From positions 327,501 to 391,500 of the forward strand of contig JAOTOM010004684.1 of assembly GCA_034440615.1 (NCBI GenBank): DNA of 64,000 nt. Direction: 5' to 3'. The notes beneath the pieces were generated by a model, which saw nothing but the letters and a program-made list of their open reading frames with translations, was not told where the DNA came from and did not search any database. The position numbers and the translations under genes were made by a program. Origin of the DNA: Ashinkailepas kermadecensis (Eukaryota > Arthropoda > Thecostraca > Neolepadidae). Below, in pieces: positions 22,405 to 34,448 of the stretch; position 1 is the stretch's first letter; each line of letters begins with the position of its first letter.

Positions 22405-22712
22405 GTTCGAATTCTTGCTGGGGTGGTTTTGTGAACCATGGTCATATTGCTAAGCAGAGCTTGTTTCATGAACCCTGGCTTCACCACCCGATCCATGAAT
22501 TCCAGTTCGACGGCAGAATTTTGGCCGAGAGTTTAACGTGCCATAAATGCACCAACACGGCCACCCCGGTAGCTCGTCTCCGGCCTTATCGGGCTAGTTG
22601 CCAACTGATCCTCCCTAAATGCGAGCGCGTGGAGCAAGTCTAACCTTGTCTTGCCAGGACAGAGGAGACCAGTGCAGGCCGGCGCTTTAACCAACTGAGC
22701 TCCCGGGGTGGT
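22405..22712 (-). mobile_element. SINE-D relative, minus orientation
   Basis: Ends at the complement of the tRNA-like head (CCAACTGAGCTCCCGGGGTGG near 22690-22710, less its last base). The body shares 'gatccatgaattccag' and 'gtgaaccatggtc' with the plus copy at 10311 in complement. It is somewhat longer, so it may hold a variant body. Confidence 0.65.
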
Positions 22713-23070
22713 AAACTTGCACAGCCATTATCAGTGTGTTTGGAATTTGTTTGTGGCAGAGCATACCAAAAGATATTAAATGGAGCCCATTGTTGTCCAA
22801 ATTTCGGTGGCTAACTTCAGAAATGCAGAAATTCAGGAAAAAAATTGGTAACATGATACAGGGAACGTTCCAGGTAGCCTGAGATCGCATATATAATAAT
22901 TACAACATTGTTTTTGAAGACTGAGTTTGAATCCACATTGGGGTGAGGTCGGACATGGTGTAAGAATTGTTACCCTTTCGTTTCCTTCTGCAATGCTAAT
23001 GCAATGGTGATGATCTAAAGAACAATTTGTTGAAACATTAATCCAGCACATGTGAGACTCATGTATTTTT
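22713..23070. other. Intergenic, nothing recognised
   Basis: No gene or clear repeat in this stretch. Confidence 0.4.
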
Positions 23071-23235
23071 GGGGACGAGTAGTCTAGGGCTAAGTTGCCC
23101 ATTTTGCCCACAATCGAAAGATTGTGGGTTCGAGTCTCACCTGTCGCTACTCTTCGCCCGCGACCAATCGGCGTGAGAGATTGGAGACGCTACATGACTC
23201 AACGGTCGACGTGTCGTAAAACCAATAACTACCAC
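23071..23235 (+). mobile_element. SINE-A, plus orientation
   Basis: Head, core and shortened tail, flanked by ACTCATGT (about 23057 and 23237). The head has several substitutions, so it is an older copy. Confidence 0.85.
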
Positions 23236-23379
23236 CACTCATGTGTTTTGCTCGCCACCAGGATCCGGCTCTCGAGGTCACGTGCATTGGCCATGCACAA
23301 ACGTGTCACCTTTTCATGTACTCGCTTACGCTTTGTGCATTTAAATCTAACAGGATAATCATTTAAATGGTACCAGTGT

Positions 23380-23546
<167 letters not shown>

Positions 23547-26140
23547 ATGCATATGTATATGCGCTGCATCGTGAACCTGTGCAAAGACGTGCCTTTTCGC
23601 CTCCCTTTGTTCTCTGAGATAAACCGTCCAGGTGGGTGAAGCGTTGTGTACAAAATGTAGTTGACACTTAACTGCCATGCAGAATGCTATTTGTATCGAC
23701 CGGTTGTATGATAACTGATGCTAATGCTTTATTTTCAGCTTTCATCACATGTCGGGAGCGTCAAAATTATTGGTAAAACATAAACTTCGTTTCTCTGCTT
23801 AAGGTAAGACTCCACAGCAGTGTCATGAAGATGACGTTTTGTTGAGTGCAATTTACCAAGCAAGGACGTTAAAACCCTCGGTAGCGTCAAAAAGCTCGTC
23901 AATTTGAAAGATATACAATCATGTTGAAATACAAAGGTGAAACCGGTGATTGTTATTCCACTTACTGTCGCATTTTTATGGAAACTAATTCAAGAAGGCA
24001 CTGTTCCCAGGTGATCAAAACAAGTTCTAATCAGGTGCTGGTTTCCATTGACGAAAAGTCGTGATGCTTCCCACATTAAAGAATGCATGCTTTGAAAATT
24101 ACTGGCACTGTACCAGTCTAAGTAGGAATACTGATTTTATTCGACTATTTGCATATTTAGATTGTGATGGACACATTTTTGTTAAGATTCAGAATTTCTA
24201 GTTTCCATTTGTGGAAAACTCCCCATGGCCAGTCCATGCCTCCACATTCATATCATGAAATCAAGTGCATGGGTAAATGTATAGGATATCCTAGTCCATT
24301 GTTTGGTTAAAAAAATGTTTTTCAGTGCCTTCTGATGGAATTTGAATGAATTTGATCGTTTTTTTATGTGGGGGGGGGTGACGGTGACAACTTATCAAGA
24401 TATATTCAATTCCAGTTGAAGTACTTATATCTCAACTAAGTATCATTTCGCCAGGAAAAGAACATCATATGTATTCAAATAACATTCAAAAACACCAGGA
24501 AACATTTTTTTTCACAGTGCAGATATATGTTATTCCCTTTCTCCCCGACGAAATATACATAGGAGAAGTGTGGGGAAGAGGGTGTTTGGGTGGAATAATA
24601 TACAACGAAAGACAATGCAAACTTACAACAAAAATAACCTAACCTAACCTTAACATACTGATGTTTGATCCCCTAAAACACACCATCGGTTGGATGTTCC
24701 GGCCATCGGTTGGATGACCGAAAACCTACGGATATTGGATCGCCTAGAACCTACGGATGTTTGGTCACGTAAAATATGCGGATGCTGGACCATCTAAAAT
24801 CTACTGATGCCAGATAGCCTAACACCTTCGTATCTAAGATTTCGGTAGTTGTTAATGTGCCACTGAACACATTTATCACAACGCAGCGTTGAATCGGCAT
24901 TTCTGCAGATGACCGTGAATCGGCTTTTCTGTTGTATCAACAGAAGTTTGTTGTACAGAAGTTCTGTTGTATCAACAGAATTCTGTAAGTGGCGTTATTT
25001 TAAATTGTGAATAGCACGCTTGTATGAGATTTCCCACATAAATATTGCAGGAATAATTTGCTTGGTAAGCTTCCGCAAGTCCAGTCCATCCATTTTCTTC
25101 CCGATTTGTCCTCAGGGCCTTTTATATTAATACCACTGCATTGAATGCTCTGATTTATACCTTTAATTTAGATCCTAATTAATGAAAGATGCATTTGCGT
25201 AGGACTTGTGGAGCATCGTGCTAGTAAAGTTCATTTTGCTCCTCGCCGTATGTAGGCTCTTCCCTTCACGAACTCTATGCTCACAGCATTCGATACGTGT
25301 ATATTATGTTGGACCGTTTGTTTATCGATGGTGACTGCCATGGCAAGTGGCGCCCAAAGTGGTCGACATGCGGCGGCGAAAATAGAAAACGACCATCTGA
25401 GGGTGGGGGTGGACGAGAAGGCAAAGAAAGTATACACAGCTGGCCAGGTTATGCCGGATTTTCCATTTTCGTCGCGGACACAATACAGATTTTGTACGCC
25501 AAGAGAGGGATTTCCGAACTCCACGCCCCTTCCGTCCAAATGATCATTGGTTATTACTATGCATTTCATGCTTTTTGGCGCATTTTTAAAAAAGAATAAC
25601 TCGGCACAAGCAACTCGCATGAGTTGTGTTTTGGCAATGGACATTTCAGGTATAGCCGGAACTTGGTTATTAAGGTTTATCGATGTTGCTCGAACAATTA
25701 AATTACCTGTCTTTGGCACGTAATGTTAAAGAGGCGCCTCCGCGTCGTTTGTGTGGCACAGTTACGTAAGAGCGAAGCCCCGCCCAGGCTTCTCGGGTGG
25801 CCGAATGCCGCCGGCAATGCCAGTGACTCGAGCTGTGTCAATGGTGCCGAGTGTCCAAGGCTGGCCGTACGCGCGTTAATGGGCGTGGCTTTCAGACTGC
25901 TGGCTGGTAACCTCAACACAGGACCCAGAGACGTTTAACATGGAGGGACAATGGTAGGTTCATTTATTTTGCATTCTGCAGCAAAACACTGTAAGAACAA
26001 AAGTACCGGCTGTGTTCGAAATGCCCATTGCCAAGATATCATTGATTTAATATGTAATTGTCCAAAGTTATTTGTTTTTTTATAAACAGGGCGTCAAGCG
26101 GCCTGAAGTGCATACAGGCTAATTAGTACTAAAATAGTAT
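23547..26140. repeat. Intergenic; degenerate ~35-bp repeat at 24655-24835
   Basis: No gene supported. 24655-24835 repeats variants of 'cctaaaacctacggatgttgga'. 24930-24985 repeats 'gttgtatcaacagaa' in both senses. Open frames near 25231-25719 and 25723-25938 show no family signal. Confidence 0.45.
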
Positions 26141-26670
26141 ACAGGCTAATTCATGCGTGGCGAATATTCATCTGCGGCCGTCACTGCCATCGTCAGCCGG
26201 AACGAGCAGCCGGTGTAGCCGGGTGCAGCCGGAACGACAGTCGCCTTTTTATCCCATACAACCGTATCCGAACGTCGCCAGATGTTGGCCGGCGGCGTGA
26301 CGCGTGCGGCGTCAGATTTCACGACAAAAGGCGTGCCGTGCCGTTTCGCCACCGACGTCTGGGTAGGCAGCGCAACCAGACGGGCCGCCGTCGTGCGTGC
26401 CCAATACACGCCACGCCACCCGAGAGCCGGATCTGGGCGGCGCTCGGAAATGGCTGGCGGCGGCGTCCGCCCGGACGGGAAGGAGCCTGTTGTTTTTCCG
26501 GCGAGCAGGCGCCTGCGGCGGCGTTATTATAGGGGGGGGGCATAGCTGGCCGGCCGGCGTGACGGCGTCGTCGGACGGCAGTGCGGTTGTTATCTGCAAC
26601 GTGTACGTCCTGGACAGGACCGGGTCGGTGGTGCGGCGCTTCACTGTCGGAGTCTCAGTCGGGTCGACAG
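26141..26670. other. GC- and CpG-rich block
   Basis: Strongly GC-rich with frequent CG, open in several frames on both strands. It could be a CpG island or an exon of an unrecognised gene, but no protein family is recognised. Listed as an observation only. Confidence 0.35.
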
Positions 26671-26945
26671 GCCGCAGCAGAGGTAAGGTGTTCACTGAAG
26701 GACGGTTCCTCGTGTGTGGGTGTGTGTGGGGGGGGAGGGGTAGATAAGCCTCAGCAGAGGTAAAATGTTAATTGAGGGACGGTGCCTCGTGTGTGGGAGG
26801 GGAGGGGTAGATAGCCGCAGCAGTGTTCCAGTTGGGGTGCCGCGACTCAGTCGAGGAGGAGGGTTATGCCGCAACATCGGTAAATGCTGCAGGTGAGGGA
26901 CCGTGAGTCGGTCGAGAGGTAGGTCGCAGCAGAAGTGAAGTGTTT
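26671..26945 (+). repeat. Degenerate tandem repeat containing donor-like CAGAG|GTAAG
   Basis: About five units begin G(C)CGCAGCAG (26673, 26750, 26814, 26869, 26924). The first two carry AGAGGTAAGG or AGAGGTAAAA, like a 5' splice site, followed by 'gacggt[t/g]cctcgtgtgtggg'. Confidence 0.6.
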
Positions 26946-27324
26946 GTCTAAAAGTGTGCATCCTAACTGGGAGAAGCCTGTCTCGTATAGGGGGATCGTG
27001 TCTCGTCTCGCAGACCTTTCATCGACCGGCAGGATGTGTCGAGGTTCAGAGGTGTGTGTCCTTTGAAGGGGAAGGTTTAAGGGGACACTTCCTGATCCAT
27101 GTTGGGAGTAAATTTGAGCTGTGCTCCAAACAAGCCATGTTGGATCAAAAGTTTTAAAGTGAGTTAAAAACTAAGAAAACCATGTTTTCTCAATGCGTGT
27201 TGATCTGAACACGTTTCACTTCACAGGCATAAGATATCCTTACTCCGCGAACTTCCGATAATTTTGGGAAACTGGAAAATTATCTGGAGCTATTTGTTCC
27301 TCTCTGAGGGATTTGACCCTATGT

Positions 27325-27775
27325 AAATCAGGCGGTTCGATCCACCTGTGCAGAGAGGCGCGTCTTAGCCGAGATCTGGTGTCTCAACTGCTGGATCCAC
27401 CTATGTATCAGGACGTGACTTAGCCGAGATCCGGTGTTTCATGGCGGCTGGATCTACCTCTGTATAGGGACTGTCTTACCTGAGATCCGGTGTCTCATGG
27501 TAAATGGATTCACCTCTGTAAGTGGGCGTGTCTTATCCGAGATCCCGTCTCACGGCGGCTGGATCCACCTGTGTATACCCGGTACCTTGTCTTAGCCGAG
27601 ATCCTGTCTCACGGCGGCTGGATCCACCTCTGTGAGTGGGTGTGTCTTAGCCGAGCTCCTGTCTCACGGCGGCTGGATCCACCTGTGTATAGGGGCGTGT
27701 CTTAGCCGAGATCCGGTGTCTCGCGGCGGCGGCTGGATCCACCTGTGTATACGGGCCTAGATCTGGTGTTCGTCT
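27325..27775 (+). repeat. ~60-bp tandem repeat
   Basis: About eight degenerate units of the type CTTAGCCGAGATCC...CGGCGGCTGGATCCACCTGT. No coding frame persists across the units. Confidence 0.8.
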
Positions 27776-27789
27776 GAGGGGCCGTGCGT

Positions 27790-28704
27790 GAGCTGAAGCC
27801 GTGTGTGTTTGGGCTCGGGGACGGTGTTTCAGTGTGGTGGGGCGAGTCTCAGCGGCGGGTGTGTTTCAGGCGTGTCGGGCCATGAAGAACCAGTCGGCCG
27901 CAGCCATGAAGCCGTGTGTGTTTGGGCTCGGGGACGGTGTTTCAGTGTGGTGGGGCGAGTCTCAGCGGCGGGTGTGTTTCAGGCGTGTCGGGCCATGAAG
28001 AACCAGTCGGCCGCAGCCATGGAGCCGTGTGTGTTTGGGCTCGGGGACGGTGTTTCAGTGTGGTGGGGCGAGTCTCAGCGGCGGGTGTGTTTCAGGCGTG
28101 TCGGGCCATGAAGAACCAGTCGGCCGCAGCCATGGAGCCGTGTGTGTTTGGGCTCGGGGACGGTGTTTCAGTGTGGTGGGGCGAGTCTCAGCGGCGGGTG
28201 TGTTTCAGGCGTGTCGGGCCATGAAGAACCAGTCGGCCGCAGCCATGAAGCCGTGTGTGTTTGGGCTCGGGGACGGTGTTTCAGTGTGGTGGGGCGAGTC
28301 TCAGCGGCGGGTGTGTTTCAGGCGTGTCGGGCCATGAAGAACCAGTCGGCCGCAGCCATGAAGCCGTGTGTGTTTGGGCTCGGGGACGGTGTTTCAGTGT
28401 GGTGGGGCGAGTCTCAGCGGCGGGTGTGTTTCAGGCGTGTCGGGCCATGAAGAACCAGTCGGCCGCAGCCATGGAGCCGTGTGTGTTTGGGCTCGGGGAC
28501 GGTGTTTCAGTGTGGTGGGGCGAGTCTCAGCGGCGGGTGTGTTTCAGGCGTGTCGGGCCATGAAGAACCAGTCGGCCGCAGCCATGAAGCCGTGTGTGTT
28601 TGGGCTCGGGGACGGTGTTTCAGTGTGGTGGGGCGAGTCTCAGCGGCGGGTGTGTTTCAGGCGTGTCGGGCCATGAAGAACCAGTCGGCCGCAGTCATGG
28701 AGCC
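27790..28704 (+). repeat. 113-bp tandem array, eight near-identical copies
   Basis: Equivalent points recur every 113 bp (27803, 27916, 28029, 28142, 28255, 28368, 28481, 28594). Copies differ mainly at one A/G position (ATG[A/G]AGCC). Each unit holds an acceptor-like TGTTTCAG, a 44-nt exon-like segment and a GT. The period is not a multiple of three, so the 102-residue frames are overlapping artefacts. Confidence 0.95.
28661..28704 (+). other. Candidate small exon at the end of the 113-bp array
   Basis: In the last copy, TGTGTTTCAG|GCGTGTCGGG opens and GGAGCC|GTGAGT closes a 44-nt segment with ATG at 28673 (MKNQSAAVME). The donor is strong only in this copy; the other copies read GTGTGT. 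It ends in phase 2, which would fit AGL exon 2 as an alternative first exon. This is speculative. Confidence 0.25.
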
Positions 28705-30085
28705 GTGAGTGCCACCTGTGGCCGAACAATGGCCCGGGGCATGGCCGAGCCGGCTTTCTGCCGGCTTTCTGCCAGCTTCTAACGCCGATATCGCTTCTAA
28801 CAGTGTTGTGCATTGCATGCGCCGATTATGGGGTTGCGTGGTGCGATGCGATGCAGTGAGGCGCTTTGCTCTGGTGCTACTAATGACGAATGGAAGCTGT
28901 TGATAAGCTTGTTGAGTGCTCAGTATGGTCCTCTACGTTGCTTTCGGCGATTAGGAGGGCAGTGGTGTATTCTGTCTCCGGTGGCCTTGGGTGCGAAATG
29001 TGCAGAGGGAACTGAATGTGCGGGACGCATTTGGCAACACCTCCCAGTCCGAGGAGATGCAACCTAATGGGTGTCGCTTTTGATCCTCCTAGCGATGGCT
29101 CTTCCTGGTCATAAAATGCTTCCTCTACGTTATCACACACTAGTCTGCTTGATCCAAATAGTAAGTATCATGTCTCATACCCTCCTGCAATGCAATAGGG
29201 TGTAAGCGACGCATATTTACGATTTCCAATATACTTAACAATATCTTAAGTAAACCTAATACGTCTATGAACTTAGTTAGGATGTTCCTAGATGAATGTA
29301 CCGTTCATGAAAAAAATGAACATGTTTTTGTCCGGTTGACTGGTGGCGTGTTTTTAAAGTTTTGGTATATAATTTACGTGTGTTGCTTGTATGGCGTTTC
29401 AAGTGTATGACGCTTGTATAATGCTGGTTCGGAAGGTTTTAATGCTTCGGTCTTGTGTGTGTAATGAGGTGAAGCGAGTGTTCGGAAGGTGTCCTCTTTC
29501 CCAAGATGGCCTTTGTCATCTAGAGAATTAGTGAATGTTCGAGTACTAAGTATAATTCTTGTCGAGCAGGACTATCTTAGTGGGAATATTTTTATTGTTT
29601 TTCTTTGCTGATTTCAAGAAAGCATTTAAAAGGTAAGTATTTGTACAAAGAAGAACCTTTCATTTACACAGGCGTACCTTTCTTGTTGCCAGTTGGAGCT
29701 GGAATCCATCTTCGTTATGACACTGCAGCGTTCAGCGTATTCTTGTATAACAGAAGTGTACCCACCCACAAGCAGAGATCACGCCGTCACTGGCGATCGC
29801 CCCCGGCGGAAACCGGCACCGGCGCGTGGGGTCATCCAATCCAATTATTGACTCGAACGCGTGCATGCGTGCGTTTCAAAGTTTCACCCGTTCCCAGTGT
29901 ACGCCATACAGCAACGGTTGTGACCGTGCTGACTAGGCTTCGGTCACTCCATGGAGAGTGGTGCAACACTGGAATCGCATCAGGGTGTACCCGCATCCAT
30001 TGCATACCTTGGAGTCCAATTAAATACGATTTAAGTCGTTCCTTCCACACAACTATGCAGGGCTAATGCTAAGATCATCTTAAGC
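28705..30085. other. Intergenic, nothing recognised
   Basis: No gene or repeat supported. AT-rich after 29100. Confidence 0.4.
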
Positions 30086-30223
30086 TATACACAGCATACA
30101 CTCTCAAAATGAGCGTCCTTTCAATGATGCAGAAGTTTGATAAACTTATTTAACTTTGATTAACTTTGATTCACTTCTGCATCATTGTAAAGTCGGTCAT
30201 TTTAAAAGTACATTCTGTGTATA
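30086..30223. mobile_element. 138-bp MITE-like foldback element
   Basis: The ends TATACACAG...CAATGATGCAGAAG (30086-30135) and their inverted relative (30173-30223) form imperfect arms of about 50 bp around a short AT-rich centre. Confidence 0.75.
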
Positions 30224-31693
30224 ATCAGAATGCCTTGCATCCAACAAGCACTAAACGATCTAAGGATCATCTTCAGCCGGGGCCATTGGAAGGACGATAC
30301 GTTCTCCGAGGCCGGAGATCTCGTATGTAGTTTTTTTTCTGGCACAACACCCAGAATTGACAGGATATATTCCAAAACGAGACAGTTTCCTCATCTCCGG
30401 TTCCGTGTCCTGTGGTGTTGAGCTGCGTTTCTGTCGAGGGCTCCGTCTGGCCGGTGGCCCGTCACTTGCCCAGACCACACTTGTTGATGGTGACTGGCTG
30501 TCCGTCCGGCTGTTGGTTGTCGACTCCAACACACGATGCCATGTCGGCTGTCGGCTGGTGTTGGCCAGCCGCCGACGTACGCTCACCACACCAGCAGGTG
30601 TCGACTGTCGATGTCGAATGTTTGTGCCGTGGATCACCCACCCGTGTCGGTAAGATTGTCGTAGTGGGGCCAAGTCCAGTGTAAACCGCGATACCTTTTG
30701 TTTGGCGTCGCAGACGGCCGAGCGTTTCGGTCGGCTGATGCCGCGATATTGGTGACGAATCGGCTGAGGAGGCGCTCACGTGACCGTCCCTCCAGAGCGG
30801 CGGGCACCACCGGTCGGGAGCGGCTGCCGTGCTCCGTTGTCAGACGCGCGCGGTGTCCTCCCGCGTGAGCCACGCTGCAGCTTGCTCCGGCCGTAACCTC
30901 CGGACAGCGTGCTGGCACGATCAGCTGCATGACCACGCGGCGCAGGCCGGGTCCGCTGTGCGAACAGCACTAGCACTGATATCAGATGTGAGAGAAGCTT
31001 TTTCCCCGTTGTATTTCCGTCACGATAGCCCAGATCCCCTGCTTCGTGTTGCTGCTGTACTTGATGGGTGACTGTCGCTCTTACTGCTTGTCGCGAATGT
31101 GATCCAGTCGATAGATTCATTTATGTTTTCTCCGGCGACTCAGCATGAAAACAAAAACGCTCAACTTTTCCTCAAGAAAGAGATGAGCGCCCAACCACGC
31201 CGAATCCGAGCCCGCTTACGTCCAGAATAGAACCGCTCATGTTCAGAGTTATCGGTGACGTCATCTCAATCACGATCGGTGTCAATTGCAAGCATGCCAT
31301 TGCTGCACACGGGACGAACGGCCGGTGGGATGCTGGTACGTGGCCACAAACAAGAAGCCAGTTGCATTTGGTATCGGCCGTGACGATTTTGGTCTGTATG
31401 TTAAGTGCCACCTGGCGCCTGATGCTCTGCAGTCCGTGCGTACGATATCCTTCGCATGTTCTCGGCACGGCTGTCGTCCTTGCCGAAAGAAGGATACAGC
31501 GCGGACGGACAGTGAGGGAGAAAAACGGAAGCTGAACGAGCGGAACGGGAGGGAGAAAAAGAAAGAAAGTGCTCTCGCTCTCGTTCTCGGCTGATGCAGA
31601 GGCAGACAGAAGTGTGAACGGTGGGAATATGAGGAGAGCTGGAAGACACCTCTGCGAGTCGGTGCCGGTCAGGGACGTTCGACCGTAACCACC
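30224..31693. other. Intergenic, GC-rich, no gene recognised
   Basis: 30440-30760 shows self-similar 'gtcggctgtcggctggtgttgg' type words, weakly like 2640-3000. 31540-31600 is a purine/CT-rich stretch. Open frames lack family signals. Confidence 0.4.
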
Positions 31694-32320
31694 TTACTTG
31701 TTTGTTTGTTTATTGGTGTTTGGGGGCGCGTCGACAGCAGTGGTCATGCAGCGCCCATAACATAGTCATCAATAATTATCTCAGCGAAAACTAGTCGAGA
31801 CGGTTTAATATACAATTCATTATCGAGCCCGTCACGGTCAAGACGTATGGTAGAACCATAATTATTTTACCACATACCAGACAAGGTATTAGTGAGATGC
31901 ATATATTACAGAAAATGTGATATCTGGAAGGAAGCAGAATCGCTGTCCTGATTGGATAAAGGGTGACTAGTCCGCCAGTAATTCCCGGAACGAGACTGAA
32001 GTGCATCCAAAATGACGTCTTCGCTCATGGGCAAGTCGGGGACACGCAACCAATATGTGTTTAGCTGATAGTGAAGCGTGCCACCTTTGGCACAGTGGCT
32101 TTTGGTCGCCACTGAGGAGGTATCTATGAGTGCTGTATGTGTGACCGATACGAAGGCGGCATAATACCACCTCATTGCGTATAATGCTATGTGATGTCCA
32201 CATAGTCTAATGCTATGTGATGTCCACTCATCAAGACGGTGTTTGATTCTCCTCAACTTGTCAGTCATGGACTCCCAGCCCGCAATGGCGCGAGCCTCGG
32301 CTGGTGACGTGCTTGGCAAG
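31694..32320 (-). mobile_element. LINE fragment, minus strand (zinc finger and 3' hairpin tail)
   Basis: On the minus strand the zinc-finger region LRIGHTYSTHRYLL...CPRLAHERRRHFG matches copies A and B at 7-8.4 kb, with frame breaks. Its 3' end is the hairpin tail at 31694-31762 with a (AAAC)n-like end. Confidence 0.8.
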
Positions 32321-32650
32321 CACGCGGACCCTGGCTGTGCACCCTTTCTCTCGCCATCCCACTGTCCCGCTCCTCACCCGCAAAGGCACCAGCTTTAGTC
32401 GGCGCGCCCTTAAACCCAAATAATCAATCAATCAATCACCAGCTTCGTCTGGAGACGTGCTTGGCGAGCACGCGGTCCCCAGCTCCGCAAGGGTGCCGGC
32501 TTTAGTTGGCGCGCCCTTAAACCCAAATAATCAATCAATCAATCAATCGCCAGCTTCGTCTGGAGACGTGCTTGGCGAGCACGCGGTCCCCAGCTCCGCA
32601 AAGGTGCCGGCTTCGGCTGGTGATGTGCTTGGCAAGCACGCGCCACCTCG
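32290..32650 (+). repeat. Tandem duplication with truncated hairpin retroposons
   Basis: Three units share 'ggtgacgtgcttggcaagcacgcgg'-type text (about 32300, 32450 and 32560, plus a variant at 32620). Two of them contain a truncated LINE 3' tail (GCGCGCCCTTAAACCCAAAT then (AATC)n) at 32396-32436 and 32503-32549, so an insertion was copied along with the unit. Confidence 0.7.
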
Positions 32651-32945
32651 GCACATCCCCCGGGGTTGACGGAGTCCTGGAGGTTGAGATCCCCCGTCGC
32701 ACGGTGCTAGTTGTGACGTGGGACCAACACGCCTCTTTGGTCCCGAAATCCCGGAGGGGCGGGCGGGTAGGGCCCCATACGGGTCAAGTGGCTGGTCGCC
32801 CTGGTCCACTGGGCAATAAACCGTGGTCGCAATAAACACTGGACAGTAAACTCTGGTCGGGGACCTGTGTTTATTCCCAGTGCCCACCGGCCCGGCCGGC
32901 CGGGGTCAAGGGGTGGGCGCCGCTGTTAGTGTAGTTGGGGTGGTG

Positions 32946-32981
<36 letters not shown>

Positions 32982-33126
32982 CCGGCCGTACGAAGGCGCC
33001 GCCCGCCCCGTATAGCTCCTCGGGCACCTGGCGTCTTCCCGTTTACGGGACACAGGCGTCCCTCCCCCCCCCCCAGTAGGGCCCCTTTGTGGTGGGGTGT
33101 CACGGGAGCCGAAACCAAGACAACAC
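32651..33126 (+). other. Probable LINE 5' region; (CT)n microsatellite
   Basis: GC-rich text upstream of the ORF1-like ATG. It includes repeated 'aataaac[c/a]' words and a (TC)n tract at about 32947-32978. Possibly the LINE 5' UTR, but there is no full-length copy in the window to prove it. Confidence 0.4.
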
Positions 33127-34000
33127 ATGGCATCCACAGCAAATGAAACCACACCTGGTCCCTCTCGTGGAGACCAGACAAATAGCTTCTCTGCCCCACG
33201 TATACTTATCTGGCGAGGAAAATGTCTTGCCTCGTTATCACACTTTCAAAGGCGAGATAGGTGTGATGGATATGGTAAAATTTTACGCGGCGAGAAATTA
33301 AACGATGGTGCTTGGAGGTGGAATTTGCACGAGCAGGAGAGGCGGAGACCGCATTGAAATTATCGGAGCTTAGATTCAGTGTTCGGAAAAATCAGGGTCG
33401 AGTCGAAGAGAGCATTTAAATCACGATAGAACCCCACAAGACACAAAAAAAAATACTACAAGAGGCCTTATCAACTGTTTTGATCTGAGGGAAGTGCCGG
33501 AGGAAGAGATGGTAGACGGATTGTCGGAGTTTGGGGTGACTGAGGCAAGGAAGATGAAGATGAGAAGAGGCACGGAACTTATTACAACAAACAACGTGAT
33601 ATTAGCATTCAACACCACTGATTTCCCCCCACCCCCACCCCGAAATACATGTAGGTTATGTTGGTGTAAAAGTCCGTGCTTTTCTCTCCAATCTTTATGA
33701 GATGTTTTAAGTGCCAAAAGTTCGGACAGACCAACAAATTCTGCCGGAATCGCCCTGCATGTGCCAACTGCGCCTCTCACGAACATGCTAGCGAAAACTG
33801 CATATCGGAGACCCACCTCTTTTTGTGCGAACTGTGGCGCAGGGCAGGATCCGCACACTTCTTTCGACCGAACTTGCCCGACTTGCACCAGAGAGACATG
33901 GGCGCTAAATGATCACGCTTTGGTCGAAGCGCCCTTAAACCCAAATAACAAACAACACCAGAGAGACAGCTGGAACAGTCGGAATAGACGGGACAGACGG
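33127..34000 (+). pseudogene. LINE ORF1-like gag fragment with zinc knuckles (broken)
   Basis: From ATG 33127 a frame (MASTANETTPGPSRG) breaks repeatedly. At 33697-33880 it becomes CFKCQKFGQTNKFC...CANCASHEHASENC and CANCGAGQDPHTSF, which are CCHC-type knuckles of a gag-like ORF1. It is interrupted by the 57-bp retroposon at 33899-33955 and resumes at about 33969 (RDSWNSRNRRDRRGS). It ends shortly upstream of AGL exon 1. Confidence 0.7.
33899..33955 (+). mobile_element. Solo 57-bp LINE 3'-end hairpin retroposon
   Basis: A 57-bp insert with GGGCGC...GCGCCC stem and AATAACAAACAA tail, between perfect 13-bp duplications CACCAGAGAGACA (33886-33898 and 33956-33968). It sits inside the gag-like fragment. 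Confidence 0.92.
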
Positions 34001-34359
34001 GGGAGCTGCCTGGCATCGCTGTCGGCCCCATTTGCCGACCCGTACCGCTGCTGTTGGCCGTGCGTTACCGGAGGCCGGCGGCGCCGCCTCACGGGTCCGC
34101 CCAGCTGCGACTGCAGGAGGAGGTTGGCTGGCTCACGGTCGCGGCCCGTCCGGCCGGTGATAGACGTACGCGCCGCGTTGAGAGGCGTCCGTCGTGTGAA
34201 CGTTGGCGCCCTGGCCGCGGCTGCCGTCCGTCGTCCCGGTCAGCCGCCAGCCGCCAGCCGCCAGCCGCCCGCCAGCCGCCCGCCAGCCAGTTGCAGTGCA
34301 GTGGAGGGCGAGCGGCGGGCGGAAGCGGGCCACGCTCGCGGGCCCTGCGCGCTGCCGAG

Positions 34360-34448
34360 ATGGGCACCGTCGTGGAGCGCGTCGACGAGGTGTTTGAGGT
34401 GTTGCTGCTGCCGCCGCACAAGAGGCCCAAGCACAGGGATCGGTTCAA
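34360..34448 (+). CDS. AGL: AGL exon 1 (start codon)
   Basis: Residues 1-30, [23 protein letters not shown] 34360 lies in a GC-rich block; donor TTCAA|GTGAGT at 34449, phase 2, matching exon 2. The amino end is not conserved, so the start is an inference. ATG 40637 in exon 2 is an alternative. Confidence 0.6.

Noticed and set aside
26146..26695. Minus-strand frames in the CpG-rich block
   Set aside because: Open in several frames through base composition; no domain or splice context recognised.
27803..28782. Series of overlapping 102-residue frames
   Set aside because: Produced by the 113-bp array, whose period is not a multiple of three; no protein is implied.
29605..30066. 153-residue plus-strand frame
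   Set aside because: No family similarity, no splice context and ordinary composition.
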